A stretch of 12,151 bases of DNA from the NCBI GenBank assembly GCA_012799115.1, contig JAAZLY010000081.1:1-12151 (forward strand), read 5' to 3'. The notes below the pieces were generated by a model. That model saw only the letters and a list, made by a program, of their open reading frames with translations, did not search any database and was not told where the DNA came from. Origin of the DNA: Bacillota bacterium. Its GTDB lineage: Bacteria > Bacillota > Limnochordia > Darwinibacteriales > Darwinibacteriaceae. Within the stretch, counting starts at the first letter, position 1; every line of letters starts with the position of its first letter. Below, in pieces: positions 1 to 7,600 of the stretch. Position numbers and translations under genes: made by a program.

Positions 1-973
1 CAAAATCGTCCACAGCCTTTCGCCCTCTAGTGTTGTGGGGCGAAGGACGCAACCTGGGCAGGGGATAACTCCATTCCACCTTGCCGGTATTAGGGCTCAC
101 AATGGGCCAATCATCTTCCCAGATAACGGGGGCCAAAAAGGTCTCCCGTCCCAAATTGCGATAGTAGCCACCCTTTGGGCGAGAGGCAAGAAGAACCATC
201 CACCACTCACCTTCCTGGGTTTCCACAAGATCTCCATGACCTGTGTTCACGATGGGGAAATCCCGCCCTAAATGGCGATGGGTTAGAATGGGGTTCCCAG
301 GATTCCCTACGTAAGGACCTTCTATACTTTGGCTTCGGGCAATCGTCACCGCATGATGATGCCCTGTACCCCCTTCGGCAATCATTAGGTAGTAATAGCC
401 GTCCTTCTTGTAAATGTGAGGCGCCTCTGGCCAAACGGCATCCCGTAGGGCTCCTCGCCAGAGGGGATAAGTGGGGCCCTCTAAAGCAAGGGTCTCTAGA
501 TTCAAGCGCTGCAAGAAAATCTCGTTGTTACCGTAGTACTTTTCGCCCTCTGGAGCAGAACTCGTACCACAATAATAGGCTTGACCATCATCATCAAAGA
601 AAAGGGAAGGATCAATGCCAGGTGCATCTAACCAGACTGGATCAGACCAAGGACCCTTGGGGTCTCTGGCAGTAACCAGGAAGTTCCCTCCCTTCCCCAC
701 GTTTGTGGTAATCAAATAGAAGATGCCCTGATAATAGCGGATCGTCGGGGCAAAGATCCCTTGAGAATGACCGAGTCCAGTTAAATCTAGCTGTTCCGGT
801 CGATCGAGAACGTGACCAATCTGCTCCCAATGTACAAGGTCTTTACTATGAAAAATCGGAACTCCTGGAAAGTAGGAAAAGGTAGATGTCACTAGGTAGT
901 AATCCTCGCCCACCCTGCAGATGGAGGGATCAGGATAAAAGCCTGGTAAAATTGGGTTTTGGAAACAGTCCAC
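1..973 (-). CDS. GH43 family glycosidase, beta-xylosidase-like (3' part beyond left edge)
   Basis: I translated this leftward frame by hand from 973 to the window edge and found no stop or frameshift (324 codons), so it is a truncated but intact gene. The five-bladed GH43 fold is marked by its three acidic residues: the base Asp15 in NPILPGFYPDPS, the pKa-tuning Asp121 in APGIDPSLFFDDDG, and the acid Glu183 in WPEAPHIY. HGDLVETQEGEWWMVLLASR near residues 240-260 is typical of beta-xylosidases with a C-terminal beta-sandwich, whose linker is reached at the edge (KAVDDF). Such enzymes release xylose or arabinofuranose from oligosaccharides. The GTG at 973 is chosen because GGAGGTGA lies 7 nt upstream; an in-frame ATG at 988 has no ribosome site and would include that Shine-Dalgarno. 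No signal peptide is visible, so it is probably cytoplasmic. It follows the dehydratase gene by 77 nt as third gene of the gntR operon. Family is secure; substrate is not. Confidence 0.93.
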   Translation of the reverse strand, partial: MDCFQNPILPGFYPDPSICRVGEDYYLVTSTFSYFPGVPIFHSKDLVHWEQIGHVLDRPEQLDLTGLGHSQGIFAPTIRYYQGIFYLITTNVGKGGNFLVTARDPKGPWSDPVWLDAPGIDPSLFFDDDGQAYYCGTSSAPEGEKYYGNNEIFLQRLNLETLALEGPTYPLWRGALRDAVWPEAPHIYKKDGYYYLMIAEGGTGHHHAVTIARSQSIEGPYVGNPGNPILTHRHLGRDFPIVNTGHGDLVETQEGEWWMVLLASRPKGGYYRNLGRETFLAPVIWEDDWPIVSPNTGKVEWSYPLPRLRPSPHNTRGRKAVDDF

Positions 974-1008
974 TAACTCACCTCCCATATTTCGTAAAGA
1001 GAACGAAA

Positions 1009-1034
1009 GTCTGTGGACTCTTCAGCCCACAGAC
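1009..1034 (-). other. intercistronic hairpin between dehydratase and GH43 genes
   Basis: GTCTGTGG (1009-1016) and CCACAGAC (1027-1034) form a perfect 8-bp stem with a 10-nt loop in the 77-nt gap. Read leftward it is followed by a pyrimidine-rich stretch (TTTCGTTCTCTTT), not a clean T-run. It may be a weak attenuator or an RNA-processing or stability element that sets GH43 expression relative to the upstream genes. The structure is seen directly; its role is inferred. Confidence 0.4.
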
Positions 1035-1050
1035 ACCGTCAATAACCTAT

Positions 1051-2271
1051 TTACTTCGAGGGATCAGCCCAGCGTTCGTTGGGCAAGAGCGGATACCACC
1101 CGCTTCGCCTCGAGTCGCGATCATAGGGATACGATCCAAGTTTCTGATAAAGCTCTGCATAATGTGCTAATTTGTCTCGATCCAATTTGATACCGAGACC
1201 CGGACTATCTGGCACTTTGACTTTGCCATCTGTGATCTCCATTTTGCCACCTACGATAATATCGTCCCGTAGATGATGGTAATGGGCGTCAATGTCGAAC
1301 GACAGATTGGGGAGCACAGCACCAAGATGCAACATGGTACTAAGTTGGATGCCTAGTTCACCAGAAGAATGGACAGCGGTTCCTAGTTGGAAGGTCTCAC
1401 AGACATTGGCCGCTCTAATACAAGCTCGAATACCGCCCCAAAATGTAGTGTCCAAGAGGATTACGTCGACGGCAGGGTCCAGAACATTCTGGGCCAGTTG
1501 CTCGAAGTTGACTACGACAGTGTTGGTCGCCAGGGGAATTCTAGTATTCTCCCTAACCCGGCGCATTCCATTGAGACCCCAAGTAGGATCCTCTAGGTAA
1601 TCGTTGCGGATCGCTTCGATCTGACGAGCAAACCAGATACTCTGCTCCACACTCCAACAGGCATTGGGATCAATTCGGAACGAATCTTCCGGAAACGCCT
1701 TGGCCAAAGCCTGATACACTTCTAGTTCGTAATCAGGATGAAAGACACCGGCCTTCAGCTTATGCGTGCGAAAACCGTAGCTTTCTTTGAGGTCTCTGGT
1801 ATGGTTGATTAACTGCTCTGCCGTGCGCACCTCATCATAGAGCCCATCATCACTGGCATAGCGGAAGAAAAGATAACTGGCAAAGGGGATTTCATCCCGG
1901 AGCTTACCCCCTAGAAACTGATACACAGGAATACCCAAGCTCTGTCCAATAATGTCGAGACAGGCAAACTCAATGGCCGCCATTAACTGGGTACGATTGT
2001 TATATAGACTCGCCGTCGGATTACAGATCTTAAAGCGAAGCTCTTCCAAGTCAAAGGGATCATGACCTACTAAGTACGGCTTGAGGCCTTGGAACTGGAG
2101 TTCAGCACTCTCGCCTCCCCCGCCCATTTCCCCCAGACCGACAAGTCCATCATCTGTGACTACTTCCACAATGGTGCGGACAAAACGGCCCCAATGCTCA
2201 CCATTACTATGGCGCAGTGGCGCTTCTAAGGGTACAGAGACGGTTGTTGCCTTCAAATCTACAATTTTCAC
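1051..2271 (-). CDS. enolase-superfamily acid-sugar dehydratase, glucarate-dehydratase-like
   Basis: A 406-residue member of the mandelate racemase/glucarate dehydratase group. N-terminal capping domain about 1-130, TIM barrel after it. Visible active-site residues: the KxK pair Lys171/Lys173 in HKLKAG; metal ligands Asp201 (RIDPNACWS), Glu227 (YLEDPTWG) and Asn250 (LATNT); and the Asp274 (LLDTTFW) / His301 (AVHSSGE) dyad. Asn as third ligand and the His-Asp dyad are glucarate-dehydratase traits; that family removes water from D-glucarate or L-idarate to give 5-keto-4-deoxyglucarate. The length is below the roughly 440-450 residues of the E. coli enzyme, and the segment after the His (SSGELG) differs from the usual SNNHFD, so the substrate may differ. 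GTG start at 2271 with AGGTGG 7 nt upstream, 15 nt after the regulator stop, so probably translationally coupled. Its place in a hexuronate/xylan operon suggests a uronate-derived aldonate or aldarate as substrate. Confidence 0.88.
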   Translation of the reverse strand: MKIVDLKATTVSVPLEAPLRHSNGEHWGRFVRTIVEVVTDDGLVGLGEMGGGGESAELQFQGLKPYLVGHDPFDLEELRFKICNPTASLYNNRTQLMAAIEFACLDIIGQSLGIPVYQFLGGKLRDEIPFASYLFFRYASDDGLYDEVRTAEQLINHTRDLKESYGFRTHKLKAGVFHPDYELEVYQALAKAFPEDSFRIDPNACWSVEQSIWFARQIEAIRNDYLEDPTWGLNGMRRVRENTRIPLATNTVVVNFEQLAQNVLDPAVDVILLDTTFWGGIRACIRAANVCETFQLGTAVHSSGELGIQLSTMLHLGAVLPNLSFDIDAHYHHLRDDIIVGGKMEITDGKVKVPDSPGLGIKLDRDKLAHYAELYQKLGSYPYDRDSRRSGWYPLLPNERWADPSK

Positions 2272-2286
2272 CGAGACCCCACCTTT

Positions 2287-2997
2287 TTAGATATCTGCAA
2301 AGTATTCCGGAAAATCCGAGGTCAGCCCTTCTTTCTCGACGATTACCAGACGTAGATGTTCTCCCATCAAGTTCTTGCACCCCTCGGAATCGCCCTTTTT
2401 CAAAGCGTCAAAGATGGCGTGATGGTGAGCTAGGATCTTATCCCAGCGAAAGTCATGGGATAAACGAAGCACCCTGACTCGCAGAAAATCATAGTTCAGC
2501 TGTTGAATCAGGTTCCAAGTTCGCTCCTTGCCACAAGCACTAAAAATCGTAGCGTGAAATGCATCGTCAAGGGACAACATCTGTAGATAGTTCTTGTTGC
2601 GGTAACTAATCTCTTGCGCTGCCAAATTGCTCTCAAGCTGGAAAATATCGTCCTTACCTAACCTACCAGCTGCTTCCTGAATCACGGCGGTCTCCAAAAG
2701 TTCGCGGACAAATCGTCCCTCTTCGAGCCCTTTGAGATCAATTAAAGAAACATAAGTGCCCCTCTGGGGATATATATCGACTAATCCGTCTTGTAACAAG
2801 TGTACAAAAACTTCACGAACAGGTGTGCGGCTCACTTGGAACTCTTCGGAAATCTCTTGTTCCGACATTTTGGTACCTGGTTTTAGCTCCAAGTGAAGTA
2901 TGCTGGTAAGGAGCGTCTCGTACACATAATCACGTGCGGATCCTCGTCCTTTATGACCTTGTCGTGCAGTAATGTCTAGTATTGGAATCGCCCCCAA
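2287..2997 (-). CDS. GntR family transcriptional regulator, FadR/FCD type
   Basis: Numbered from TTG 2997 (236 residues). A winged helix-turn-helix at about 24-84 (YVYETLLTSILHLELKPG, then SEEFQVSRTPVREVF, then the wing PQRGTYV) is followed by an all-helical FCD ligand domain. The FCD metal-site residues are present: Asp144 and His148 (LDDAFHATI), His192 (HHHAIFDAL) and His214 (GEHLRLV). Such proteins bind small carboxylates and are released from DNA by a sugar-acid ligand; UxuR/ExuR are relatives. The start is uncertain. The frame stays open up to TTG 3039, but that codon lies inside the predicted promoter, upstream of the expected transcript start, so it is rejected. TTG 2997 is the first plausible in-frame start after the operator; no good Shine-Dalgarno is seen. 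First gene of the operon with the dehydratase and GH43, and probably self-repressing through the palindrome at its own promoter. Confidence 0.9.
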   Translation of the reverse strand: MGAIPILDITARQGHKGRGSARDYVYETLLTSILHLELKPGTKMSEQEISEEFQVSRTPVREVFVHLLQDGLVDIYPQRGTYVSLIDLKGLEEGRFVRELLETAVIQEAAGRLGKDDIFQLESNLAAQEISYRNKNYLQMLSLDDAFHATIFSACGKERTWNLIQQLNYDFLRVRVLRLSHDFRWDKILAHHHAIFDALKKGDSEGCKNLMGEHLRLVIVEKEGLTSDFPEYFADI

Positions 2998-3001
2998 ACT
3001 A

Positions 3002-3022
3002 ATACTACCATGGTAGTATACT
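3002..3022 (-). promoter_or_regulatory. operator 1, perfect 18-bp palindrome at the gntR promoter
   Basis: ATACTACCATGGTAGTAT (3002-3019) is a perfect palindrome. Including the preceding AGT on the minus strand, 21 nt are identical to the block at 8208-8228. It begins 6 nt after the -10 box, at about +1, a classic repressor position. The likely ligand is the adjacent GntR protein (inference). Confidence 0.85.
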
Positions 3023-3025
3023 GTA

Positions 3026-3054
3026 ATACTATCTAACAATCTTTATAAAGTCAA
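3026..3054 (-). promoter_or_regulatory. sigma-A type promoter of the gntR operon
   Basis: On the minus strand TTGACT (3054-3049) is followed by exactly 17 nt and TAGTAT (3031-3026). The operator starts 6 nt further on. The transcript would start near 3019 and leave a leader of about 20 nt before TTG 2997. The same layout recurs at the permease promoter. Confidence 0.75.
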
Positions 3055-3079
3055 CAATGTTTTAACGCCAGGGCTTCTT

Positions 3080-3123
3080 GGAACTGGAAACCAACCCCGG
3101 GATTGGCAGGGAATTCCAGTTCC
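3080..3123. repeat. nested inverted repeat upstream of the HD gene
   Basis: GGAACTGGAA (3080-3089) and TTCCAGTTCC (3114-3123) form a perfect 10-bp inverted repeat. Inside it CCAA (3091-3094) pairs with TTGG (3103-3106) around CCCGGG. Could be an RNA fold in the HD leader or a second regulator site. No T-run follows on either strand, so a terminator is unlikely. Confidence 0.5.
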
Positions 3124-3134
3124 CACATCGAATG

Positions 3135-3153
3135 CAGGGTAAGTAATACCCTG
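3135..3153 (+). repeat. 7-bp inverted repeat just ahead of the HD gene ribosome site
   Basis: CAGGGTA (3135-3141) and TACCCTG (3147-3153) flank a 5-nt spacer (AGTAA). The right arm ends a few bases before the GGGAGGAGG ribosome site at 3158-3166, so a hairpin or bound protein here could affect translation or transcription start of the HD gene. Function unknown. Confidence 0.45.
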
Positions 3154-3172
3154 TGTGGGAGGAGGATACTTG

Positions 3173-3808
3173 ATGCACCGCGCAATCAAGGAATATGTCA
3201 GGAACCAAATCGCCAACAACGGACGAACCTCGCAACCCTTTCGGGATCGTTACCAACACACGCTGCGAGTGTATGCCTGGGCGGAAAGGCTACAGGCTCT
3301 AGAAGGCGGTGATTTACGGATTATTCAAATTGCTGCCTTGTTTCACGACGCGGGCTGGGACGATCACATACCCCACCAACAGGTGAGTGCAGCCTTGGCC
3401 AAGGACTACTTGGCCAAGAACGGTTATGCTGATTCGGATATAGAAAAGATCGTTCAAGCAGTAGCCAACCATAATCAGCGAAGCTCAGAAGCATCACTAC
3501 CCAAAGAGTGTTATATCCTCATGGACGCAGACATCCTTGATGAGCTTGGTGCCATCACTGTACTTTGGGACGGTATGGCCACTGCTTTGGGAAGCGAACC
3601 TAGCTATATGAAGGCGTATCAACGGCTTTGCCATTATCACGAGCAGAACAAAGGCAGAGAACACCTGCTCCAGACAGAAAGCGGTAAGCGCTTATACAGG
3701 GAGCGAATCGCCTTTTTGGACTACTTTATCAAGCATCTCGAATATGAACTGGGTCTTGTACATGACTTGCCGGTCCCTCTAGTATTCACACCCCAGAATA
3801 GGCATTGA
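3173..3808 (+). CDS. HD-domain metal-dependent phosphohydrolase, substrate unknown
   Basis: A 211-residue protein with the HD superfamily metal site: His29 (RYQHTLRVYAWA), the His58-Asp59 doublet (AALFHDAGWDD), His100 (AVANHNQ) and Asp120 (LMDADILDELG). Members cleave phosphate esters or nucleotides using one or two metals. There is no second domain, transmembrane segment or signal peptide, so a soluble cytoplasmic enzyme is expected. ATG 3173 is chosen because AGGAGG lies 7 nt upstream; upstream in-frame codons would include that site. It is transcribed away from gntR and its last 23 bp overlap the 3' end of the convergent SDR gene (stop at 3786). It is the only complete gene in the window with no clear link to the palindromic operator or to sugar breakdown. 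It could be a house-cleaning nucleotidase or act on a phosphorylated sugar acid; I cannot choose between these. Confidence 0.88.
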   Translation: MHRAIKEYVRNQIANNGRTSQPFRDRYQHTLRVYAWAERLQALEGGDLRIIQIAALFHDAGWDDHIPHQQVSAALAKDYLAKNGYADSDIEKIVQAVANHNQRSSEASLPKECYILMDADILDELGAITVLWDGMATALGSEPSYMKAYQRLCHYHEQNKGREHLLQTESGKRLYRERIAFLDYFIKHLEYELGLVHDLPVPLVFTPQNRH

Positions 3809-4613
3809 AGCCCCCATCGACAATGACGACTGTACCCGTGACGAAGGCACTTGCGTCAGAGGCGAGCCAGAGCAATGCTCCCACTAGATCCTGGGCCTCG
3901 CCAAAACGCCCCATGGGAGTATGGTCTATGATTTTTTGCCCCCGCTCTGTTAATGTGCCATCTGGCTGCATTAACAGAGCATGGTTTTGTTCTGCAATGA
4001 AAAATCCCGGCGCAATGGCATTCACTCGGATCCTTCTGGAATACTCCTGCGCCATATAGACGGCCAACCATTCGGTGAAGTTATTAATGGCCGCCTTCGC
4101 TCCAGCATACGCCACAACCCTAGTCATAGGATGAAAGGAAGCAGCTGAAGAGATATTGATAATGCTCCCTTCGTCCTTTTTGACCAGGAGCTCGCCAAAA
4201 ACCTTAGCAGGCAGGAGGGAACCGAGAAAGTTCAAGTCGAAGACTGAACGAACGCCTTCAGTGTCAAGATCAAAGAAGCTTCGTCCCTGGTTTGTGGTGG
4301 CCTCTGGCCTGTTTCCACCAGCCCCATTCACCAAGATATCCAAACCACCAAAGTGCTTAAGAATTTCCTCCCGGGCATCGACCAACGCATCTTCATCTAG
4401 GACATCACAGGCCAACGGAAGGGCTTGCCCCCCTTGTTCCCTGATCTCCTGCGCTACACGGCTGACACCCTCTACGCTCCGGGCCATTACGACAACATTT
4501 GCACCGGCCCGACCAAGGGCTCTAGCCATTTCCCCACATAGTACTCCGCTACCACCTGTCACTACCGCTGTCTTTCCCTGGAGTCCATAGTGATCCCAAG
4601 TATTTTTTGCCAT
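3786..4613 (-). CDS. uxuB: SDR-type D-mannonate oxidoreductase (fructuronate reductase)
   Basis: A 275-residue short-chain dehydrogenase, NAD(P)-linked. Catalytic residues from ATG 4613: Asn128 (DLNFLG), Ser156 (NISSAAS), Tyr169 and Lys173 (YAGAK). The signature NGAGGNRPEATT, the run FDLNFLGSLLPAKVF, and the tail HTPMGRFGEAQDLVGALLWL with DGGFNAYSGV match the YjmF/UxuB group as I know it. That group interconverts D-fructuronate and D-mannonate in glucuronate breakdown, and is unrelated to the long-chain UxuB of E. coli. The cofactor loop reads TGGSGVLC, lacking two glycines of the usual TGxxxGxG. The start could also be GTG 4622, which overlaps the GH2 stop by 4 nt; ATG 4613 is preferred because AAGGG lies 8 nt upstream. 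Either way translation is probably coupled to GH2. Oligo-aldonate or gluconate oxidoreductase activity is an alternative. Confidence 0.88.
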   Translation of the reverse strand: MAKNTWDHYGLQGKTAVVTGGSGVLCGEMARALGRAGANVVVMARSVEGVSRVAQEIREQGGQALPLACDVLDEDALVDAREEILKHFGGLDILVNGAGGNRPEATTNQGRSFFDLDTEGVRSVFDLNFLGSLLPAKVFGELLVKKDEGSIINISSAASFHPMTRVVAYAGAKAAINNFTEWLAVYMAQEYSRRIRVNAIAPGFFIAEQNHALLMQPDGTLTERGQKIIDHTPMGRFGEAQDLVGALLWLASDASAFVTGTVVIVDGGFNAYSGV

Positions 4614-4618
4614 CCACT

Positions 4619-7600
4619 TCACCCTTCCCTTCTGCCATAGAATTGAAACCAGGAGAAATCAAACTGGGAACCAGGAAGAAAGATAAAACGTACTCGCACC
4701 TTCCCCCGCATCGGTTCCAAAGAAAACTCCTTTTCGACGTACTCGCTACTTCTACCATACTCCAGTTCCCTGCGAACTTCCCCCGCATCAGTTTGTAGAC
4801 TAATCTGTAACATTGTGTGATCAAGGGGAGTCCGACCTGATACCAAGATTCCCCTGATTTCCTCCAGCCCAAAATCGAGTTCCCCGAAGTCCAGGGTGAC
4901 ATTGTTTCCGATCTCCTCTACCCGAGAACCCCGTACAACATAGTTGTCACCATAAATCTGATCATAATCAGCAGCCGCGATGGGACGAATGCCCCGTCTT
5001 TCCCGGGCGCAGGTAAAACCCTTAATGTGCATCTTATCATGGGTCACAATCCAGAGGGTGGTCACTCCCGTCAGGCGTTTGTTGAGCTGATAGGTGTCAC
5101 TCTGATAGACATTCCACTTGGACTCCTTCTGATAGATGGTGTCAACCAAAAGGACACTTCCCTCTTTCCCTGGCTTTCCTTCCCAAATCTGCACAGGATA
5201 TGGCTCGCTCGTCAAGGCGAAAAACCAGATCGTGATGGTATCTGAACCATCTCTGCCAAAGTCGAGATCGGCAAAGCCAACCTGGGTTCTCTCTCCCCGG
5301 GCGGTCGCCACACCCCGCTCGTTCCCACTTGTGATCTCACCAACCCCATCATCATAAAGACCGGCGGAGACGAACTCGTAAGGATCCTTGTAGAGCTTAC
5401 CCAGACCAACCGCGGTAAACTCTAACTCAGAAAAGAGTCGAACGTCATCTGTACCATTTTTGCTCAGGCAGCGCAAACGAAAATCTCCGTCTCCTTGCGC
5501 TTTTAGGATCACCGCATTTCCATCTACCTGGATCGTGGCTAGTCTTGACTCGATACCACCAGAACTGACGACCCGCCAAATTAGATCCCTGTAGGAGGTA
5601 TCCACGGGATGGAGCTTGGCTTCAACCCTGATTTCGGGACGCACCGAAGTTAACGTACGTTCTTCAGCAGCCACAAGTTCTATCTTTCGCAGCGGAACTT
5701 CTCCTATCCTCCCTGTTTGGCAGGGGAGCTCTCTGTTTTCCTCTCTAGCCGAGACGCCCTCCACCAATGGAGGTTCAACGGGCAGCGCTGTGTAGGTAGC
5801 GACCTGGTTCGGAAGTCCCGGCGAGGATACCTCCACCTTGATCGGTCCTGGACTGAGGGTGGACTCTATGATCGCTAAGAGCTTACCGCTAAAGAGCCTG
5901 CGGCTTGTACCTTTGTACGCGTCGTAATCGGTGCTATCACCATTATCCAGGCCAACTAACCGTCCTGCGCCGCTTACCTTAACATGCACTCGATTGGTGG
6001 CGTTTTCCACTGGGTAACCGTCTCTGTCCTTCATGGCTATCTCGAGAAAAATCAAGTCCCGGCCCGAGGCTAAGATTTCAGTCTGACTAGGCACAAGTAC
6101 GATCTTGGCAGCGTCGCCAAAGGAGTGTCGACTCGAGCTTGCGATCACTTGACCCTCTTCGTTATAGGCGAAAGCCCTTAGTTCACCTGGCTCGTAGGGT
6201 ACCTTCCAACTAGCTGTATAAAGATGCTCTGGTCGACGTAAATCGAGGCGCCCGATTTCTCGTCCATTCAGTTCCAAGCTAACAAGTGGGGCATTGGAGG
6301 CCACCCGAACGTCAATCATTTGCCCCGGATTAAAGTCCCAATAGGGGAAGAGATGGATCATGGGCTGCTTCTGATAATCGGTCCAAGCGGCTTGAAAAAT
6401 GTAGTAGGAGTCCTTGGGAAACATGGCGGTATCGAGCTGACCAAAGTACGAATTCTTCGTGTGATAGGGTGTTGGCTCCCCAATGTAATCGAAACCAGTC
6501 CAGATAAATTGCCCAAGGGAAAAGGGAGTCTCTCGCTCCACCTGGAGGCATGCTTCTGTACTCTCCGATCCCCAGCTTACTGCCGAGTTACCAAGAGCCG
6601 AACACTGCTTGTCATCATCGGCTAGAATCTGTTTCTCCAAGGGGAAGTGGTAGATCCCCCTACTTTGTACAACAGCACAGGTCTCGCTACCATACATGAG
6701 CCAGTGGGGATACTTCTTGTGGTGTTCCCGATAGAACTTTGCACCATAATTGTAGCCTACAACATCTAAGTACTCTGCGCAATTCCTCGTCTTTTCCCAG
6801 GGAAGATAGTTAGAACCAAAGGTTGTAAAGGCATTTCCCCTAGGATCATGGCATCGCACAAGATCGACTAGCATCTGGGTGAGCTGAACGCCCCGCTCAC
6901 CGAGGTGAGTGTCAAACACTTCATTGCCAATACTCCACATGAGTAAACTAGGGTGATTGCGATCTCGCCTGACCCAGCGAGCCACATCACCCTCAACCCA
7001 TGTTGGGAAGAAACGGGCGTAATCATAGGGGGTCTTGGCACGTTCCCACATATCAAAGGCTTCTGAAACAATGAAAAAACCCATTTTGTCAGCCAAATCC
7101 ATCAGTGCCCTGGCAGGCACACTATGGGCGGTACGAATGGCGTTCACTCCCATGTCCTTAAGGAGCTTCAGACGATGTGCCAAAGCACTTGAACGAAAGG
7201 CCGAGCCTAGGGCCCCTAAGTCATGGTGTTCGCACACGCCCTGTAGCTTCATCTTCCTCCCATTTACATAGAGACCTTGGTTTGGATCGAAAGCCACATC
7301 CTTAAAACCCATATACTGCGTAACAGAATCTATCGTCTCGCCTTTGGAGTTCTCTAAAGTCGTGACAAGTTCGTAAAGAAATGGTGTATCAGGGCTCCAG
7401 AGCTTAACATCCTCGATTTTGAGAGTCTGCCTGTTTAGCGAAACACAGCCCACATCACCCCTTGGCTCAAGCATACAGCTTGAACGGGCAAGAATCTCCT
7501 CCCCCCTTTGGATCCGATGCAGCAACCGAACAGGCTTGTCCGAACCCAAGACAACCTCGCTTTGGATCTCCACGTCCCCAGATTTCCTGGTGGAAACATA

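Noticed and set aside
175..675. Rightward open frame of 166 codons at the left edge, and similar frames opposite GH2, SDR and the dehydratase
   Set aside because: They lie antisense to clear, conserved genes, have low-complexity composition and no family motifs; they are shadows.
974..988. ATG 988 as start of the GH43 protein
   Set aside because: It has no ribosome site and would place the strong GGAGGTGA site inside the coding region; GTG 973 fits better.
2998..3039. N-terminal extension of the GntR protein from TTG 3039
   Set aside because: The codon lies within the predicted promoter, upstream of the expected transcript start, and the extension only translates the operator. It does not resemble a GntR N-terminus.
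3080..3123. Terminator in the gntR-HD intergenic region
   Set aside because: The inverted repeat is not followed by a T-run on either strand and no gene ends there.
3905..3922. Third copy of the operator around CCATGGGAGTAT
   Set aside because: Only the right half resembles the operator; the left half does not match, and it lies inside the SDR coding region.
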